From: an uncultured Prevotella sp.
GTDB taxonomy: Bacteria > Bacteroidota > Bacteroidia > Bacteroidales > Bacteroidaceae
Assembly: GCA_900315635.1 (NCBI GenBank)
Contig: OMZV01000018.1
Coordinates: forward strand, 1 to 45,179
DNA: 45,179 nt
Reading direction: 5' to 3'
Shown: positions 28,258 through 37,462 of the stretch, one piece after another
How the letters are laid out: every line of letters starts with the position of its first letter
Numbering within the stretch: position 1 is the stretch's first letter
The notes under the pieces: model-generated
The model's database searches: none
Seen by the model: only the letters and a program-made list of their open reading frames with translations
Told to the model about the DNA's origin: nothing
Program-made: the position numbers and the translations under genes

Positions 28258-28289
28258 CGACGGTCTCCGGACCGTCGTCACTTTTTTTT
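28258..28289 (+). terminator. Terminator after galM
   Basis: CGACGGTC (28258-28265) and GACCGTCG (28270-28277) form a perfect GC-rich 8-base stem followed by T8 (28282-28289). Confidence 0.85.
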
Positions 28290-28368
28290 GATAGTTATCA
28301 AAGTGGCGTTAATTTTAATGCGTCCACTTATTAAGGTTATCTGAAAAAATCAACTATTTACTTACAAT

Positions 28369-29682
28369 ATGGAAAACGTTAAAACTAAACAAAATGGTAG
28401 CATCATTGCCATTATAACAATGATGTTCCTTTATGCTATGATTGCGTTCGTAACCAATCTGGCAGCACCTATAGGCGTGGTGTGGAAGAATCAGCCTGAA
28501 ATCGGCGGCAGTAACATGCTCGGAATGATGGGTAACTTCATGAACTTCTTTGCTTACCTGTTCATGGGTATTCCTGCCGGAAAGCTCCTCACAAAGATTG
28601 GCTATAAGAAGACTGCAATGCTCGGTATAGCATTCGGATTCGTTGGAGTCTTCATCCAGTTCCTTTCAGGATTCCCATCAGGAATGACCGGATTCGTGGT
28701 TTACCTCATCGGCGCATTCGTTAGCGGACTTTCTGTTTGCTTGCTCAACACTGTGGTTAACCCAATGCTGAACCTCCTCGGAGGTGGTGGTAACCGTGGT
28801 AACCAGCTGAACCTTATCGGTGGAACTCTAAACTCTCTCGCCGGTACTCTTACCCCTATGCTTGTCGGTGCACTCATCGGTCAGGTAACAAAGAGCACAA
28901 GCATGCACGACGTTAACCTCGTCCTCTACATTGCACTTGCAGTATTCGCAGCAGCATTTATCATCCTTTCGTTCATTCCTATTCAGGACCCAGAAATGGG
29001 AAAGACCGACGAGAATACCGTCTTTGAGCATTCACCTTGGTCATTCCGTCATTTCAAACTGGGTGTCATCGCCATCTTCGTTTATGTAGGTGTTGAGACA
29101 GGTATCCCAGGAACACTGAACTTCTATATCTCAGATACAACTGCTAACGGCGCATGGACGACAACTGTTGCAAATGCAGCAGCAATTGGCGGATTCGTTG
29201 CAGGTACTTATTGGCTGTTGATGCTGGTAGGACGTTTCATTGCTGGATTCATTGCCGACAAGGTTTCATCACGCTTACTGATGATGGTTGCCAACGGAAT
29301 CGCTATGATTCTCATCATTGTTGCAATCATAACTCCTAAGACCATAACAGCCTCAATGCCTCTGTTTACAGGAACATCATTTGAAATGACCACAATTCCA
29401 TTGAGTGCTATCCTGCTTGTTCTCTGCGGACTCTGCACTTCAATCATGTGGGCATCTATCTTCAATCTCTCAACTGAGGGCCTTGGCAAATATACCGCAC
29501 AGGCATCAGGTATCTTCATGATGATGGTTGTTGGTGGTGGTGTTCTTCCACTTATCCAGAACCTCATTGCCGATCATGCAGGCTATATGGTAAGCTACAT
29601 CATCCCACTGCTCGCCATGGCTTACATGTTCCTCTATTCTGCATTCTTCAGCAAGAATGTAAACAAGGACATTCCTGTTTAA
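28369..29682 (+). CDS. MFS sugar permease, probably for galactose
   Basis: The 437-residue protein has about 12 membrane segments and resembles FucP/GlcP-type sugar symporters (MGIPAGKLLTKIGYKKTA, VVNPMLNLLGGGGNRGNQLN). Galactose as substrate is inferred from its place between galM and galK, not from residues. It has clear similarity of layout to FucP in the same window but is not a close copy. A terminator separates it from galM, so it may have its own start, although I see no clear promoter. Confidence 0.85.
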   Translation: MENVKTKQNGSIIAIITMMFLYAMIAFVTNLAAPIGVVWKNQPEIGGSNMLGMMGNFMNFFAYLFMGIPAGKLLTKIGYKKTAMLGIAFGFVGVFIQFLSGFPSGMTGFVVYLIGAFVSGLSVCLLNTVVNPMLNLLGGGGNRGNQLNLIGGTLNSLAGTLTPMLVGALIGQVTKSTSMHDVNLVLYIALAVFAAAFIILSFIPIQDPEMGKTDENTVFEHSPWSFRHFKLGVIAIFVYVGVETGIPGTLNFYISDTTANGAWTTTVANAAAIGGFVAGTYWLLMLVGRFIAGFIADKVSSRLLMMVANGIAMILIIVAIITPKTITASMPLFTGTSFEMTTIPLSAILLVLCGLCTSIMWASIFNLSTEGLGKYTAQASGIFMMMVVGGGVLPLIQNLIADHAGYMVSYIIPLLAMAYMFLYSAFFSKNVNKDIPV

Positions 29683-29691
29683 AGAATAAAT

Positions 29692-29775
29692 AATAAATTA
29701 TAATGTATAATGTATAAATCAATCCTTATAAAATAGGTTGTACTACACATTGTACATTATAATTTATTTTTTTAC
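29692..29775 (+). terminator. A/T-rich hairpin between the permease gene and galK
   Basis: 29692-29711 pairs with 29749-29768 over 20 bases with one G-U pair, followed by a T-run. The gap also carries repeated TAATGTATAA units in both orientations, up to about 29805. Confidence 0.65.
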
Positions 29776-29814
29776 TTTATACATTATACACTATTATTTA
29801 TACATTAATAAAAA

Positions 29815-30975
29815 ATGGATACTGAAAAAGTAAGATCACGCTTTATAAAGCACTTCGATGGTAAGACAGGCAATATCTACATGTCGCCAGGACGAATCAA
29901 CCTTATTGGTGAGCACACCGATTACAATGGCGGATTCGTATTTCCGGGCGCAGTCGATAAAGGCATCATGGCAGAAGTTCGCCCTAATGGCTTACAGACT
30001 GTGATCCTCTACTCCATCGACCTTAAGGATAAAGTAGAATTCAAAGTTGACGACCCTAAAGGTCCTAAGGCTACATGGGCACGCTACATCTATGGAATAG
30101 TTCAGGAGATGCGTGCACTTGGTGTTGACGTTAAGGGGTTCAATGCAGCATTCTATGGCGATGTTCCTCTCGGAGCAGGCATGAGTTCATCAGCAGCTTT
30201 GGAGAGTTGTTTCGCATTCGCAATTAATGATTTGTTTGCTGACAATCGTATCTCAAAATGGGATATGGTTCTGGCGGGACAAGCAACAGAGCATAAGTAT
30301 GTCGGCGTTAATTGCGGAATCATGGACCAGTTCGCCAGTGTCTTCGGTCAGAAAGGCAAGCTGATGCGTCTTGATTGCCGGAGCCGTGAATTCCAGTACT
30401 TCCCATTCGACCCACAGGGCTATAAGCTCGTTCTTGTAAATTCAAAGGTAAAGCACGAGCTTGTAGGCAGTCCATACAACGACCGTCGCCAGAGTTGCGA
30501 GAATGTTGTTGCTGCGCTGAACAAGCACTTCCCTAACAAGAAGTTCGAGACTCTTCGTGACGCAACATGGCTTGAGCTCGAAGAGGTAAAGCCGGAGATT
30601 AGCGAAGAGGACTACAAGCGTGCTCACTTCGTACTCGGCGAGAAAGACCGTGTGCTTGCAGTCAGCGACGCCCTTGAGGCAGGCGACTATGAGACAGTCG
30701 GCAAGAAGATGTATGAAACCCACGAGGGACTGTCAAAGGAATACGAGGTAAGTTGCGAAGAGCTTGACTATCTGGTAGACATTGCACGTGAAAACGGAGT
30801 TACCGGAAGCCGCATAATGGGCGGTGGATTCGGAGGTTGCACCATCAACCTTGTCAAGGATGAACTTTATGACAAGTTCATTGCTGACGCAACAAAGAAG
30901 TTCACAGCAAAATACGGACATGCTCCTGAGGTCTATCCTGTAGTAATCAGTGATGGTTCTCACAAAGTTTGCTAA
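29815..30975 (+). CDS. galK: Galactokinase
   Basis: GalK phosphorylates alpha-D-galactose at C1. The 386-residue GHMP kinase has the galactokinase signature GRINLIGEHTDYNGG near residue 24, the phosphate loop VPLGAGMSSSAALE near 119, and GGGFGGCTINLV near 335. With GalM and the permease it forms an uptake and activation route; galT and galE are not in the window. Confidence 0.97.
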   Translation: MDTEKVRSRFIKHFDGKTGNIYMSPGRINLIGEHTDYNGGFVFPGAVDKGIMAEVRPNGLQTVILYSIDLKDKVEFKVDDPKGPKATWARYIYGIVQEMRALGVDVKGFNAAFYGDVPLGAGMSSSAALESCFAFAINDLFADNRISKWDMVLAGQATEHKYVGVNCGIMDQFASVFGQKGKLMRLDCRSREFQYFPFDPQGYKLVLVNSKVKHELVGSPYNDRRQSCENVVAALNKHFPNKKFETLRDATWLELEEVKPEISEEDYKRAHFVLGEKDRVLAVSDALEAGDYETVGKKMYETHEGLSKEYEVSCEELDYLVDIARENGVTGSRIMGGGFGGCTINLVKDELYDKFIADATKKFTAKYGHAPEVYPVVISDGSHKVC

Positions 30976-30980
30976 AAAAT

Positions 30981-31020
30981 AATCCCCACCAAACTTCAAT
31001 TTGCTTGGTGGGGATTTTTT
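30981..31020. terminator. Terminator shared by convergent galK and the rho unit
   Basis: AATCCCCACCAA (30981-30992) pairs perfectly with TTGGTGGGGATT (31005-31016), with T-runs on the plus side and A-runs before the stem, so it can work for both strands. Confidence 0.85.
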
Positions 31021-31264
31021 ATTTCATCATTTTTTCCAGTTCATCTACCGCATCCTGAATATCATTTGCGAAATTTTTATGGTCTAACAGAAAGTCCTTA
31101 CGCCCGTTAGACAATGTCTTATATAGTTCAGGATTCATTCCATTGACATATTCAGCGATGGCATATTCAATGTCATCCTTCTGACTTTCAATATTAGAGG
31201 CCGCATATATCCTCCCCTTTTGGTGGAAGAAACTATATGCGGCCTCAATGCTGTATTCGTTCAT
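31019..31264 (-). CDS. Hypothetical protein of 81 residues, downstream of rho
   Basis: An acidic, soluble-looking protein (MNEYSIEAAYSFFHQKGRIY at the start; a helical, acidic end with DIQDAVDELEKMM). There is no signal peptide or membrane segment. It lies 22 bases after the rho stop and ends at the shared terminator, so it is cotranscribed with rho. I do not recognise the family. The clean fit between rho and the terminator supports its being a gene. Confidence 0.7.
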   Translation of the reverse strand: MNEYSIEAAYSFFHQKGRIYAASNIESQKDDIEYAIAEYVNGMNPELYKTLSNGRKDFLLDHKNFANDIQDAVDELEKMMK

Positions 31265-31286
31265 AAGTCGGAAAAGACTATGAGAA

Positions 31287-33263
31287 TTATGAATTCATAG
31301 ACATGAGGAACTCCTCATTATCCTTAGTATTCTGGAGTCGTGTGTGAATCTCATTCATTGCCTCAATAGGTGTCATATCGGCAATATACTTACGGAGAAT
31401 CCACATACGGTCGAGAGTTGTCTTGTCCTGAAGCAGGTCATCACGACGAGTACTTGAAGCAACGAGGTTGACAGCCGGGAAGATACGCTTGTTAGATAGA
31501 CTGCGGTCAAGCTGCAACTCCATATTACCTGTACCCTTGAATTCCTCAAAGATCACCTCATCCATCTTACTGCCGGTATCAATCAGGGCTGTAGCAATAA
31601 TTGTGAGCGAACCACCACCCTCGATATTACGGGCAGCTCCAAAGAATCTCTTCGGCTTCTGCAATGCGTTGGCATCAACACCACCGGTAAGCACCTTTCC
31701 ACTGGCAGGAGCAACAGTATTGTATGCACGGGCAAGACGTGTTATAGAATCAAGGAAAATAACTACATCATGACCACACTCAACCATTCGCTTAGCCTTT
31801 TCAAGCACGATTCCGGCAATCTTTACATGGCGGTCGGCAGGCTCATCGAAAGTAGAAGCGATAACCTCAGCGTTCACAGTGCGTGACATATCGGTGACCT
31901 CCTCAGGACGCTCATCGATAAGAAGCATCATCAGATAAGCCTCCGGATGGTTGGCTGCAATAGCGTTGGCAATATCCTTCATGAGAATAGTCTTACCCGT
32001 CTTTGGCTGAGCGACGATAAGTGCACGCTGACCCTTACCAATAGGTGAGAACATATCAACGATACGAGTGCTGAGATTTGTGGTCTTTGGATCACCGGTA
32101 AGGTTGAACTTCTCGTCAGGGAACAACGGGGTAAGATGCTCGAACGGTATACGGTCACGAATCTCCGAAGGATTGCGTCCATTAATATGGTCGATGGATG
32201 TAAGCGGGAAATACTTCTCTCCTACTTTCGGCGGACGAACATGGCATTCAACCACGTCACCTGTTTTCAGTCCATATTTCTTAATTATATTGTTGGAAAC
32301 ATAAACGTCGTCAGGCGAGCTGAGGTAATTATAGTCACTTGACCGCAGGAAACCATAGCCGTCTGGCATAATTTCCAGCACGCCATTGCCAACAATCAGG
32401 TTGTCGAAATCATAGTGAGACTCCTGAGGCTGCTCAACATTCTTGGCTGAATAGTCAGGCTCAACATTGTTGGCAGTAGCCGTAGGACGGTCGAGCATAT
32501 CATATTCAGGCAGGACGCCCTGATCCTCTATAGGCAGGTCAACGACTGTTATAAAGTCAGTGCCGTCGCCAGGGTCACCTTCCCAAACCTGTCCGTCGGC
32601 AGGCTCAGCCTCTTCTGTATTATTTCCATTAAGCTCATTTGCCTTCTGCTGCAACTTCAAGAGGAGCTCGCTGTTGTCAGTATTGTCAGCATCATCAGAC
32701 TGGAACTCAGCTTCCGGAACAATTGGAGCTTCAACTTCTTTTTCCTGTTCTGACTCCGGGGCTACATTTTCATTATTCTCTGGTTCCATGGTTTTATTTT
32801 CTTTCTTTGCTTTTAGTGCAGCTTCAGCCTTGGCAATCATTTCCAATTCTGCCTTTGACTTGCGTCCGCGGTGTTTAGGAATGGATGCTAAAATCTCCTC
32901 AGGAGTCATCTCATTCTCTTCAGCCTTAACTTCTGACGTCTCTTCCGACTGCGGTTTTACAACAGGCTTGTCACTAAATAACTTTTTAGTCTTTGTTGAT
33001 TTCTTTTCTTTCTTTGTGTCAAGGTTCTCGCCATCTTTACCATTTACCGAGTATACATGGTCGGTTTCTGTCCGGTTAATACGTGCACGATGGCGCTTAG
33101 TCCCTAACGGATGAGCCTTGCCTTCGTTTTCAGCACCCTTGTCAAGGATAGCGTAAACGATGGTATCCTTATCGGCGTTCTTGTCATATTCAGCACCGAT
33201 ATTGCGTGCGATGTCCTCTAGTTCGGGAACATCCTTAGCTAATAGTTCTTCTTTGCTTAACAT
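31287..33263 (-). CDS. rho: Transcription termination factor Rho with large N-terminal insertion
   Basis: Rho is a hexameric RNA helicase that ends transcription at untranslated RNA. The 658-residue protein starts with a Rho N-terminal domain (about 1-45). A long charged, low-complexity insertion (about 50-285, rich in Glu, Lys, Asn) follows, then the OB-fold RNA-binding domain ([13 protein letters not shown] near 293) and the ATPase with QPKTGKT near 417 and [11 protein letters not shown]. coli Rho has 419 residues, so nearly all the extra length is the insertion. In Bacteroides thetaiotaomicron a similar disordered region was reported to drive condensate formation. Promoter at 33341-33371. 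Confidence 0.96.
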   Translation of the reverse strand: MLSKEELLAKDVPELEDIARNIGAEYDKNADKDTIVYAILDKGAENEGKAHPLGTKRHRARINRTETDHVYSVNGKDGENLDTKKEKKSTKTKKLFSDKPVVKPQSEETSEVKAEENEMTPEEILASIPKHRGRKSKAELEMIAKAEAALKAKKENKTMEPENNENVAPESEQEKEVEAPIVPEAEFQSDDADNTDNSELLLKLQQKANELNGNNTEEAEPADGQVWEGDPGDGTDFITVVDLPIEDQGVLPEYDMLDRPTATANNVEPDYSAKNVEQPQESHYDFDNLIVGNGVLEIMPDGYGFLRSSDYNYLSSPDDVYVSNNIIKKYGLKTGDVVECHVRPPKVGEKYFPLTSIDHINGRNPSEIRDRIPFEHLTPLFPDEKFNLTGDPKTTNLSTRIVDMFSPIGKGQRALIVAQPKTGKTILMKDIANAIAANHPEAYLMMLLIDERPEEVTDMSRTVNAEVIASTFDEPADRHVKIAGIVLEKAKRMVECGHDVVIFLDSITRLARAYNTVAPASGKVLTGGVDANALQKPKRFFGAARNIEGGGSLTIIATALIDTGSKMDEVIFEEFKGTGNMELQLDRSLSNKRIFPAVNLVASSTRRDDLLQDKTTLDRMWILRKYIADMTPIEAMNEIHTRLQNTKDNEEFLMSMNS

Positions 33264-33340
33264 ATATAATATGTATAGGAAATTACGTTGATGATTTGTG
33301 TTTCATGAATTGAAACACAGAATAGTTCGAATTTGCGATG

Positions 33341-33371
33341 CAAAGGTACACAAATTTTCTTGAAAAACAAA
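33341..33371 (-). promoter_or_regulatory. Promoter of rho
   Basis: The minus strand has TACCTTTG (complement of 33341-33348) and TTTG (complement of 33368-33371) 19 bases apart, a full consensus match. Transcription near 33335 gives a leader of about 70 bases. Confidence 0.75.
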
Positions 33372-33404
33372 AAAAAATCACGACTTTTAATGGCGCAATG
33401 AAAT

Positions 33405-33449
33405 AAAAAGAAAAAAGGCTCAAAATTGTTTCCCAACAACTTTGAACCT
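33405..33449 (-). terminator. Minus-strand terminator upstream of the rho promoter
   Basis: On the minus strand 33449-33435 pairs with 33430-33416 as a 15-base stem with a GGGA loop and two G-U pairs, followed by TTTTT. Read on the plus strand the two wobble pairs become C-A mismatches, so the hairpin is better formed on the minus strand. Confidence 0.6.
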
Positions 33450-33499
33450 TCATTTTTTCTAACTAACTTATTATCAACTATTCATTACTCTTTTAAAAC
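33410..33499 (-). ncRNA. Candidate short RNA or attenuated rho leader
   Basis: A TAACTTTG element (complement of 33505-33512) would start a minus-strand transcript near 33499, and the strand-specific terminator at 33405-33449 would end it near 33410. This gives about 90 bases with no evident open frame. It could be a free small RNA or an upstream rho leader controlled by termination. The -7 element lacks a clear TTTG partner. Confidence 0.35.
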
Positions 33500-33555
33500 T
33501 GATGCAAAGTTAATACATTTTGTTGTTAGTTATATCGAAAAACTATGAAAATAAA

Positions 33556-33592
33556 ACGTAAACGTTTGCAAATTCTTTACGTAAACGTTTGC
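33556..33592. promoter_or_regulatory. Two LacI-type operators overlapping the regulator's promoter
   Basis: ACGTAAACGTTTGC occurs exactly at 33556-33569 and 33579-33592, 23 bases apart (about two helical turns). The core AAACGTTT is palindromic, as in LacI-family operators. The second copy covers the -33 TTTG, so binding would block the promoter. Confidence 0.7.
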
Positions 33593-33618
33593 GGAATGAG
33601 AAAAATTAAGTACCTTTG
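33588..33618 (+). promoter_or_regulatory. Promoter of the LacI-type regulator gene
   Basis: TTTG (33588-33591), 19 bases, TACCTTTG (33611-33618), a full consensus match. Confidence 0.75.
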
Positions 33619-33650
33619 CATTTGCCAATGGTATAACAACTTCGAACATA

Positions 33651-34676
33651 ATGAAAAAACACCGGACATCACTTAAGGATTTAGCTGCCAAACTCGGCGT
33701 CAGCATAGCGACTGTTAGCCGTGCTTTGCGCAACAGCCATGAAGTTAGCGACGAAATGAGGAAACGGGTTCAGGATTTAGCCAAGGAAATGAATTACCGC
33801 CCGAACCCATTTGCACAAAGCTTAAGGAAAGAAGCTCCGCACATCATCGGAGTTGTAGTGCCAAACCTTGTTACCCATTATTATTCCGCAGTGCTTGACG
33901 GAATAGAAGATTACGCACGCTCATACAAGTACACCGTTATCAGTTCCAACTCTCACGAAGACCATAATCTTGAGGAAACCGCCATTGACAATTTCATCAA
34001 TATGCATGTCGAAGGAATAATAGCCTGCCTTGCCCAAGACACTACCGACTACTCACATTTCAAGGAGATTCACGATATGGGCATTCCACTGGTATTCTTC
34101 GCACGCACTTGTCTGCCGGAATTATTCTCGCAAGTTGTGGCTGATGGCGATGTTGCGGCACAGAAAGCGACCCAACATCTGATTGACACGGGCAGCCGAC
34201 GTATAGCCTTCATTGGCGGTCCTAACCATCTCGACATGGTCAAACGACGCAAGCATGGATACCTACAGGCACTCAGAGAGAATCACATTCCTATTGACCG
34301 TGAACTGGTTAAGTGTGGGGTCATAAGCCATGAGTTCGCCAATCAATCAGTCGATGAACTTCTCAATATGGACAATCCACCTGATGCCATACTGGCTTTC
34401 AACGACATTATAACTTTCGCGGCGTTCGAAAGAATAAAAGGGCATGGACTTAATATTCCGAAGGATGTTGCTTTAATCGGATTCACAGATGGCGATACGG
34501 CAAAATTCGTCACGCCAAAATTGACCGTTGTGTCCGACCAAGCCAGGGAGCAAGGCAAGGAAGCATGTAAGTTACTCATGCGTGCCATCAACGGCGACAA
34601 GAAACGATACCAGCAAGTTGTTCCAATGGTATTGAAGATTCGGGAAAGTTCTGACAAGAGTAAAGTAAACGGCTGA
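33651..34676 (+). CDS. LacI-family transcriptional regulator
   Basis: The 341-residue protein has an N-terminal helix-turn-helix with SLKDLAAKLGVSIATVSRAL (about 6-25) and the hinge NYRPNPFAQSLRK. A periplasmic-binding-like sugar-sensing domain follows (about 62-335), with GVVVPNLVTHYYSAVLDGIE and AFIGGPNHLDMVKRR. Such proteins usually repress sugar genes until the ligand binds. Paired operators over its own promoter suggest autorepression. The neighbouring gene is a GH5 glycanase on the other strand, but its promoter is far away, so the target genes are unknown. Confidence 0.93.
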   Translation: MKKHRTSLKDLAAKLGVSIATVSRALRNSHEVSDEMRKRVQDLAKEMNYRPNPFAQSLRKEAPHIIGVVVPNLVTHYYSAVLDGIEDYARSYKYTVISSNSHEDHNLEETAIDNFINMHVEGIIACLAQDTTDYSHFKEIHDMGIPLVFFARTCLPELFSQVVADGDVAAQKATQHLIDTGSRRIAFIGGPNHLDMVKRRKHGYLQALRENHIPIDRELVKCGVISHEFANQSVDELLNMDNPPDAILAFNDIITFAAFERIKGHGLNIPKDVALIGFTDGDTAKFVTPKLTVVSDQAREQGKEACKLLMRAINGDKKRYQQVVPMVLKIRESSDKSKVNG

Positions 34677-34797
34677 CTTTTATCTCGGTATTCGTAAAAG
34701 TCAGTATCCGTATGTAATAAAATAAGAAAGACGCTATTTTGTAGTAAAAATAATGTCACAAGCGTTTACTACGCAATAGCATATACGTAACCAATTG

Positions 34798-34899
34798 ATA
34801 ATCAGATAATTTATAAACGGGTATCTTTTAGCTCCTAAAAGATACCCGTTTAGCTTGTAAAAGACGCTCAATTAGGAGCTAAAAGATACCCGATTACAA
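34798..34899. repeat. Modular 22-bp repeat block, locus C
   Basis: 34815-34831 and 34835-34851 are perfect 17-base inverted arms around a 3-base loop. 34819-34836 can pair instead with 34874-34891 over 18 bases. On the minus strand 22-base units with core GGGTATCTTTTA follow one another. The stretch 34879-34899 is identical, in reverse, to 313-333 of locus A (21 bases). The block lies between the convergent LacI-type and GH5 genes. Confidence 0.75.
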
Positions 34900-34959
34900 C
34901 CTAATCGACCATCAAATGCAATCCATTTAGCCGTTAATTGGTTTTCTGTTAATATATTT

Positions 34960-36324
34960 CTATTTACCAGCCACATATTTCTTTCCGTTACGGATGTATA
35001 TTCCATGCTGCGGAACAGAATTAAGGCGCTGACCCATAACGTTGTAGATGGCTCCATCATGCTGACTTACTGATTCATTAGCGGAAGTTATCGACTTAAT
35101 TCCGGTATATCCGCCTTCACCATAATAGCCTTTGATAATGGCATCACGGAGGTCAGGCTGAGTGAATTGTGGTACTGCCCTATCCTGTCCGTCAGACAAT
35201 CCCATCCAATAGAATGTGGTGAAGCCGTGTGACTTTGCGTTCTCAACGAAATATCTTGCGAAGTCTATGAGATTCTGTTTGTTATTCGTGTAGGCATTAC
35301 CATCTGATGCGCCCCACTCTCCAATGATAACAGGAGCGCCCTTACTTGCCAAGTACGTTGTCAGTTTATTGAACTCACCGTCGACTTCATTCTTGGCATT
35401 CTGTAGATTAGAAACATCAGGATAAGAATGAACTTCAAAGATTATATGTCCTGTTGCGCTGTCAGTCGGGCGTTTCATCTGGGTCAACGGGTCTGTAAGA
35501 TGGGTATTCCAATTGCCACGTCCGTCACAACTGCCGTAAGTGTTGACGATAAGATTGCGCTGAGAATTGTTCCCACCGGTTGAACGGACGACATCGACAA
35601 ATGTCTGTGCGTAATTGTTTATTGCATTATAAGCATCGTCGGCAACCGCTTTATTGTATTGTCCCGGAGCCGCGAATGAAGCGAAGCACCAAGAATCATA
35701 CTTGTCTAGCATCTCATTGTAAGCCTCGAAGACCAAGTGATCGCCATAGTCTTTGAACTCATTGGCTATCTGACGCCACAAAGCCTTATAGTAAGCTTCC
35801 GTCTTGGCGAACGTGTTTCCGTCGGCAACTAGCCATGCGTTATTGTCGGCTCCGGTGTCATGATGGACGTTAAGAATGCAGTACATTCCGGTGTTTATTA
35901 CATAGTCGACGACCTCATGCACACGGTTCATCCACTCTCTGTTGACTGTCGAGTCAATAGGGTCAGCCGATGGCGACCATGTCGCGCCGTTAGAGCCGCC
36001 CAGTTTCCAAGTCTCCTTCATGTGAGGGAACCATGTAACCGGCACACGGATAGCATTGAATCCGGCGTCGCGCATCATCTGCATGAGCTCTGGTGTGGCT
36101 CTGACCTGTCCCCACGCAGTCTCGTAATTCTCAGGCTTTCGTGGCGTCCAAGCCTCAATCCACATATTGGTTGTGTCGTTTGACTTGCTTTCAAGGGTGT
36201 TGCCTAAGTTCCATCCTACTCGCATGTTTGCTACAGCGTCGTTGGCGCTTTCCATTGTTTGTGCCATTGCAAGTGCCGGCACAAAAACTGCTGTTACAAA
36301 GAACAGCCTTAGTAGATGTCTCAT
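34960..36324 (-). CDS. Secreted glycoside hydrolase family 5 endoglucanase-like enzyme
   Basis: A 454-residue protein with a signal peptide (cleavage after about residue 21, ALAMAQ). The GH5 TIM barrel is shown by FNAIRVPVTW, YCILNVHHDTG, the acid/base Glu in FEAYNEM near residue 203, and the nucleophile Glu in IIGEWGAS near 336. GH5 enzymes cleave beta-1,4 glucans or mannans; the exact substrate is not clear. The C-terminal 50 residues (IYNVMGQRL, HGIYIRNGKKYV) resemble the short type IX secretion/sorting tail common in Prevotella. It follows the metallophosphoesterase gene by 39 bases. Confidence 0.9.
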   Translation of the reverse strand: MRHLLRLFFVTAVFVPALAMAQTMESANDAVANMRVGWNLGNTLESKSNDTTNMWIEAWTPRKPENYETAWGQVRATPELMQMMRDAGFNAIRVPVTWFPHMKETWKLGGSNGATWSPSADPIDSTVNREWMNRVHEVVDYVINTGMYCILNVHHDTGADNNAWLVADGNTFAKTEAYYKALWRQIANEFKDYGDHLVFEAYNEMLDKYDSWCFASFAAPGQYNKAVADDAYNAINNYAQTFVDVVRSTGGNNSQRNLIVNTYGSCDGRGNWNTHLTDPLTQMKRPTDSATGHIIFEVHSYPDVSNLQNAKNEVDGEFNKLTTYLASKGAPVIIGEWGASDGNAYTNNKQNLIDFARYFVENAKSHGFTTFYWMGLSDGQDRAVPQFTQPDLRDAIIKGYYGEGGYTGIKSITSANESVSQHDGAIYNVMGQRLNSVPQHGIYIRNGKKYVAGK

Positions 36325-36363
36325 TTTGATAATGAATAAGAAAAAAGTTAGTTTAATATGTAT

Positions 36364-37452
36364 TTACTTTATAGTTGCGACTATATACTCAGAGCGTGTT
36401 CCTATGCGGAACTTGCCTCCCCAAATACCGATGCCGGATGAGACATAGTATTGGGTTGCGCCCTTCGTCAGTGGTCCGAATGCATCTTCATAGATAGCAT
36501 CCTCTATCCTGCTGATAGGCCACACCTGACCGTAATGGGTATGACCGGAAAACTGATAATCAACGCCTGCCTTCTGGGCTTCCTCCAGATGGTATGGCTG
36601 ATGGTCCAGGAGAATGGTAAAGCCGTGGTTAGGACCTGCCTCTTTCATAAGCTGAGCTACCGACTTTCTATTCGGATTGGTACGATCGTCACGACCAAGT
36701 ATTGTCAGTTCGCCGACATTTGCCACGGAATCCAGAAGCAGATGGATGCCTGCGTCATGATAGAATTTTATCGATTCCTCACGTCCGGTATAGTATTCAT
36801 GATTGCCAAATATGGCATAGATTGGGGCTTTGAACTTGTGGAAGTCTTCCTCCAAATGCTGCTCACGGACGGCACGAATGCTTCCGTCAATAATGTCGCC
36901 TGCAACAAGTATAATGTCGGGGGTCTCCTTATTGATAAGGTCGATCCAACGTTCTAACTCTGCCTTGCGGTTATGATAGCCCAGATGAACATCACTAATC
37001 ATCACGAGCTTCACTGGTTTCTTCAGTGGGTGCTGGGCTCTTATCTCCATCGGGATACGTACCTTATTATTATAATGTACATAACCATAGATAAAGAATG
37101 CTGCTATAATGCCTACTACCGTCAGAGTTCCTATCCAACTGTCGTGCAGGAAAGAACGCGGAATGATGTGGATAAGGCACAGAATGTCGAGCAGGATGAA
37201 CAGCATTATGACATAAAGTCCGATGAACAATGTGGAATTGCCTATCTCATAGAGGGCTATCGAGACGTTCATCGGTTTGCTGTCGAGTCCGAAAATAAAG
37301 TTACAGAAGAATATAACGACACATAATGCCATCAGTGCCACTACCGTCCACTTGACCGGTGATGGGAAAGGCAGTATCTGCCAAGAGTGCCAGAAGATGT
37401 AGGCAAAGCCTGCTATCGGCACAAGAGTGAAGAGGAGGAACCAGGGTTTCAT
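36364..37452 (-). CDS. Membrane-anchored metallophosphoesterase (YaeI-like)
   Basis: The 362-residue protein has about four N-terminal membrane segments (residues 5-135) and a calcineurin-like phosphoesterase domain (about 150-360). The metal ligands are visible: ISDVHLGYHN, AGDIIDG, IFGNHEYYTG and FSGHTHYGQVWP. Relatives hydrolyse phosphodiesters or lipid-linked pyrophosphates (UDP-diacylglucosamine in LpxH/LpxG-like forms); the substrate here is unknown. It is preceded by a strong terminator and runs towards the GH5 gene. Confidence 0.88.
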   Translation of the reverse strand: MKPWFLLFTLVPIAGFAYIFWHSWQILPFPSPVKWTVVALMALCVVIFFCNFIFGLDSKPMNVSIALYEIGNSTLFIGLYVIMLFILLDILCLIHIIPRSFLHDSWIGTLTVVGIIAAFFIYGYVHYNNKVRIPMEIRAQHPLKKPVKLVMISDVHLGYHNRKAELERWIDLINKETPDIILVAGDIIDGSIRAVREQHLEEDFHKFKAPIYAIFGNHEYYTGREESIKFYHDAGIHLLLDSVANVGELTILGRDDRTNPNRKSVAQLMKEAGPNHGFTILLDHQPYHLEEAQKAGVDYQFSGHTHYGQVWPISRIEDAIYEDAFGPLTKGATQYYVSSGIGIWGGKFRIGTRSEYIVATIK

Positions 37453-37462
37453 ATTTAGTTAG

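Larger units (their letters stand above)
33264..33650. other. Regulatory gap between divergent rho and the LacI-type gene
   Basis: No gene is supported. It holds the rho promoter (33341-33371), a minus-strand terminator (33405-33449), a further minus-strand -7 element (33505-33512), two operator-like sites (33556-33569 and 33579-33592) and the promoter of the LacI-type gene (33588-33618). Confidence 0.75.
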
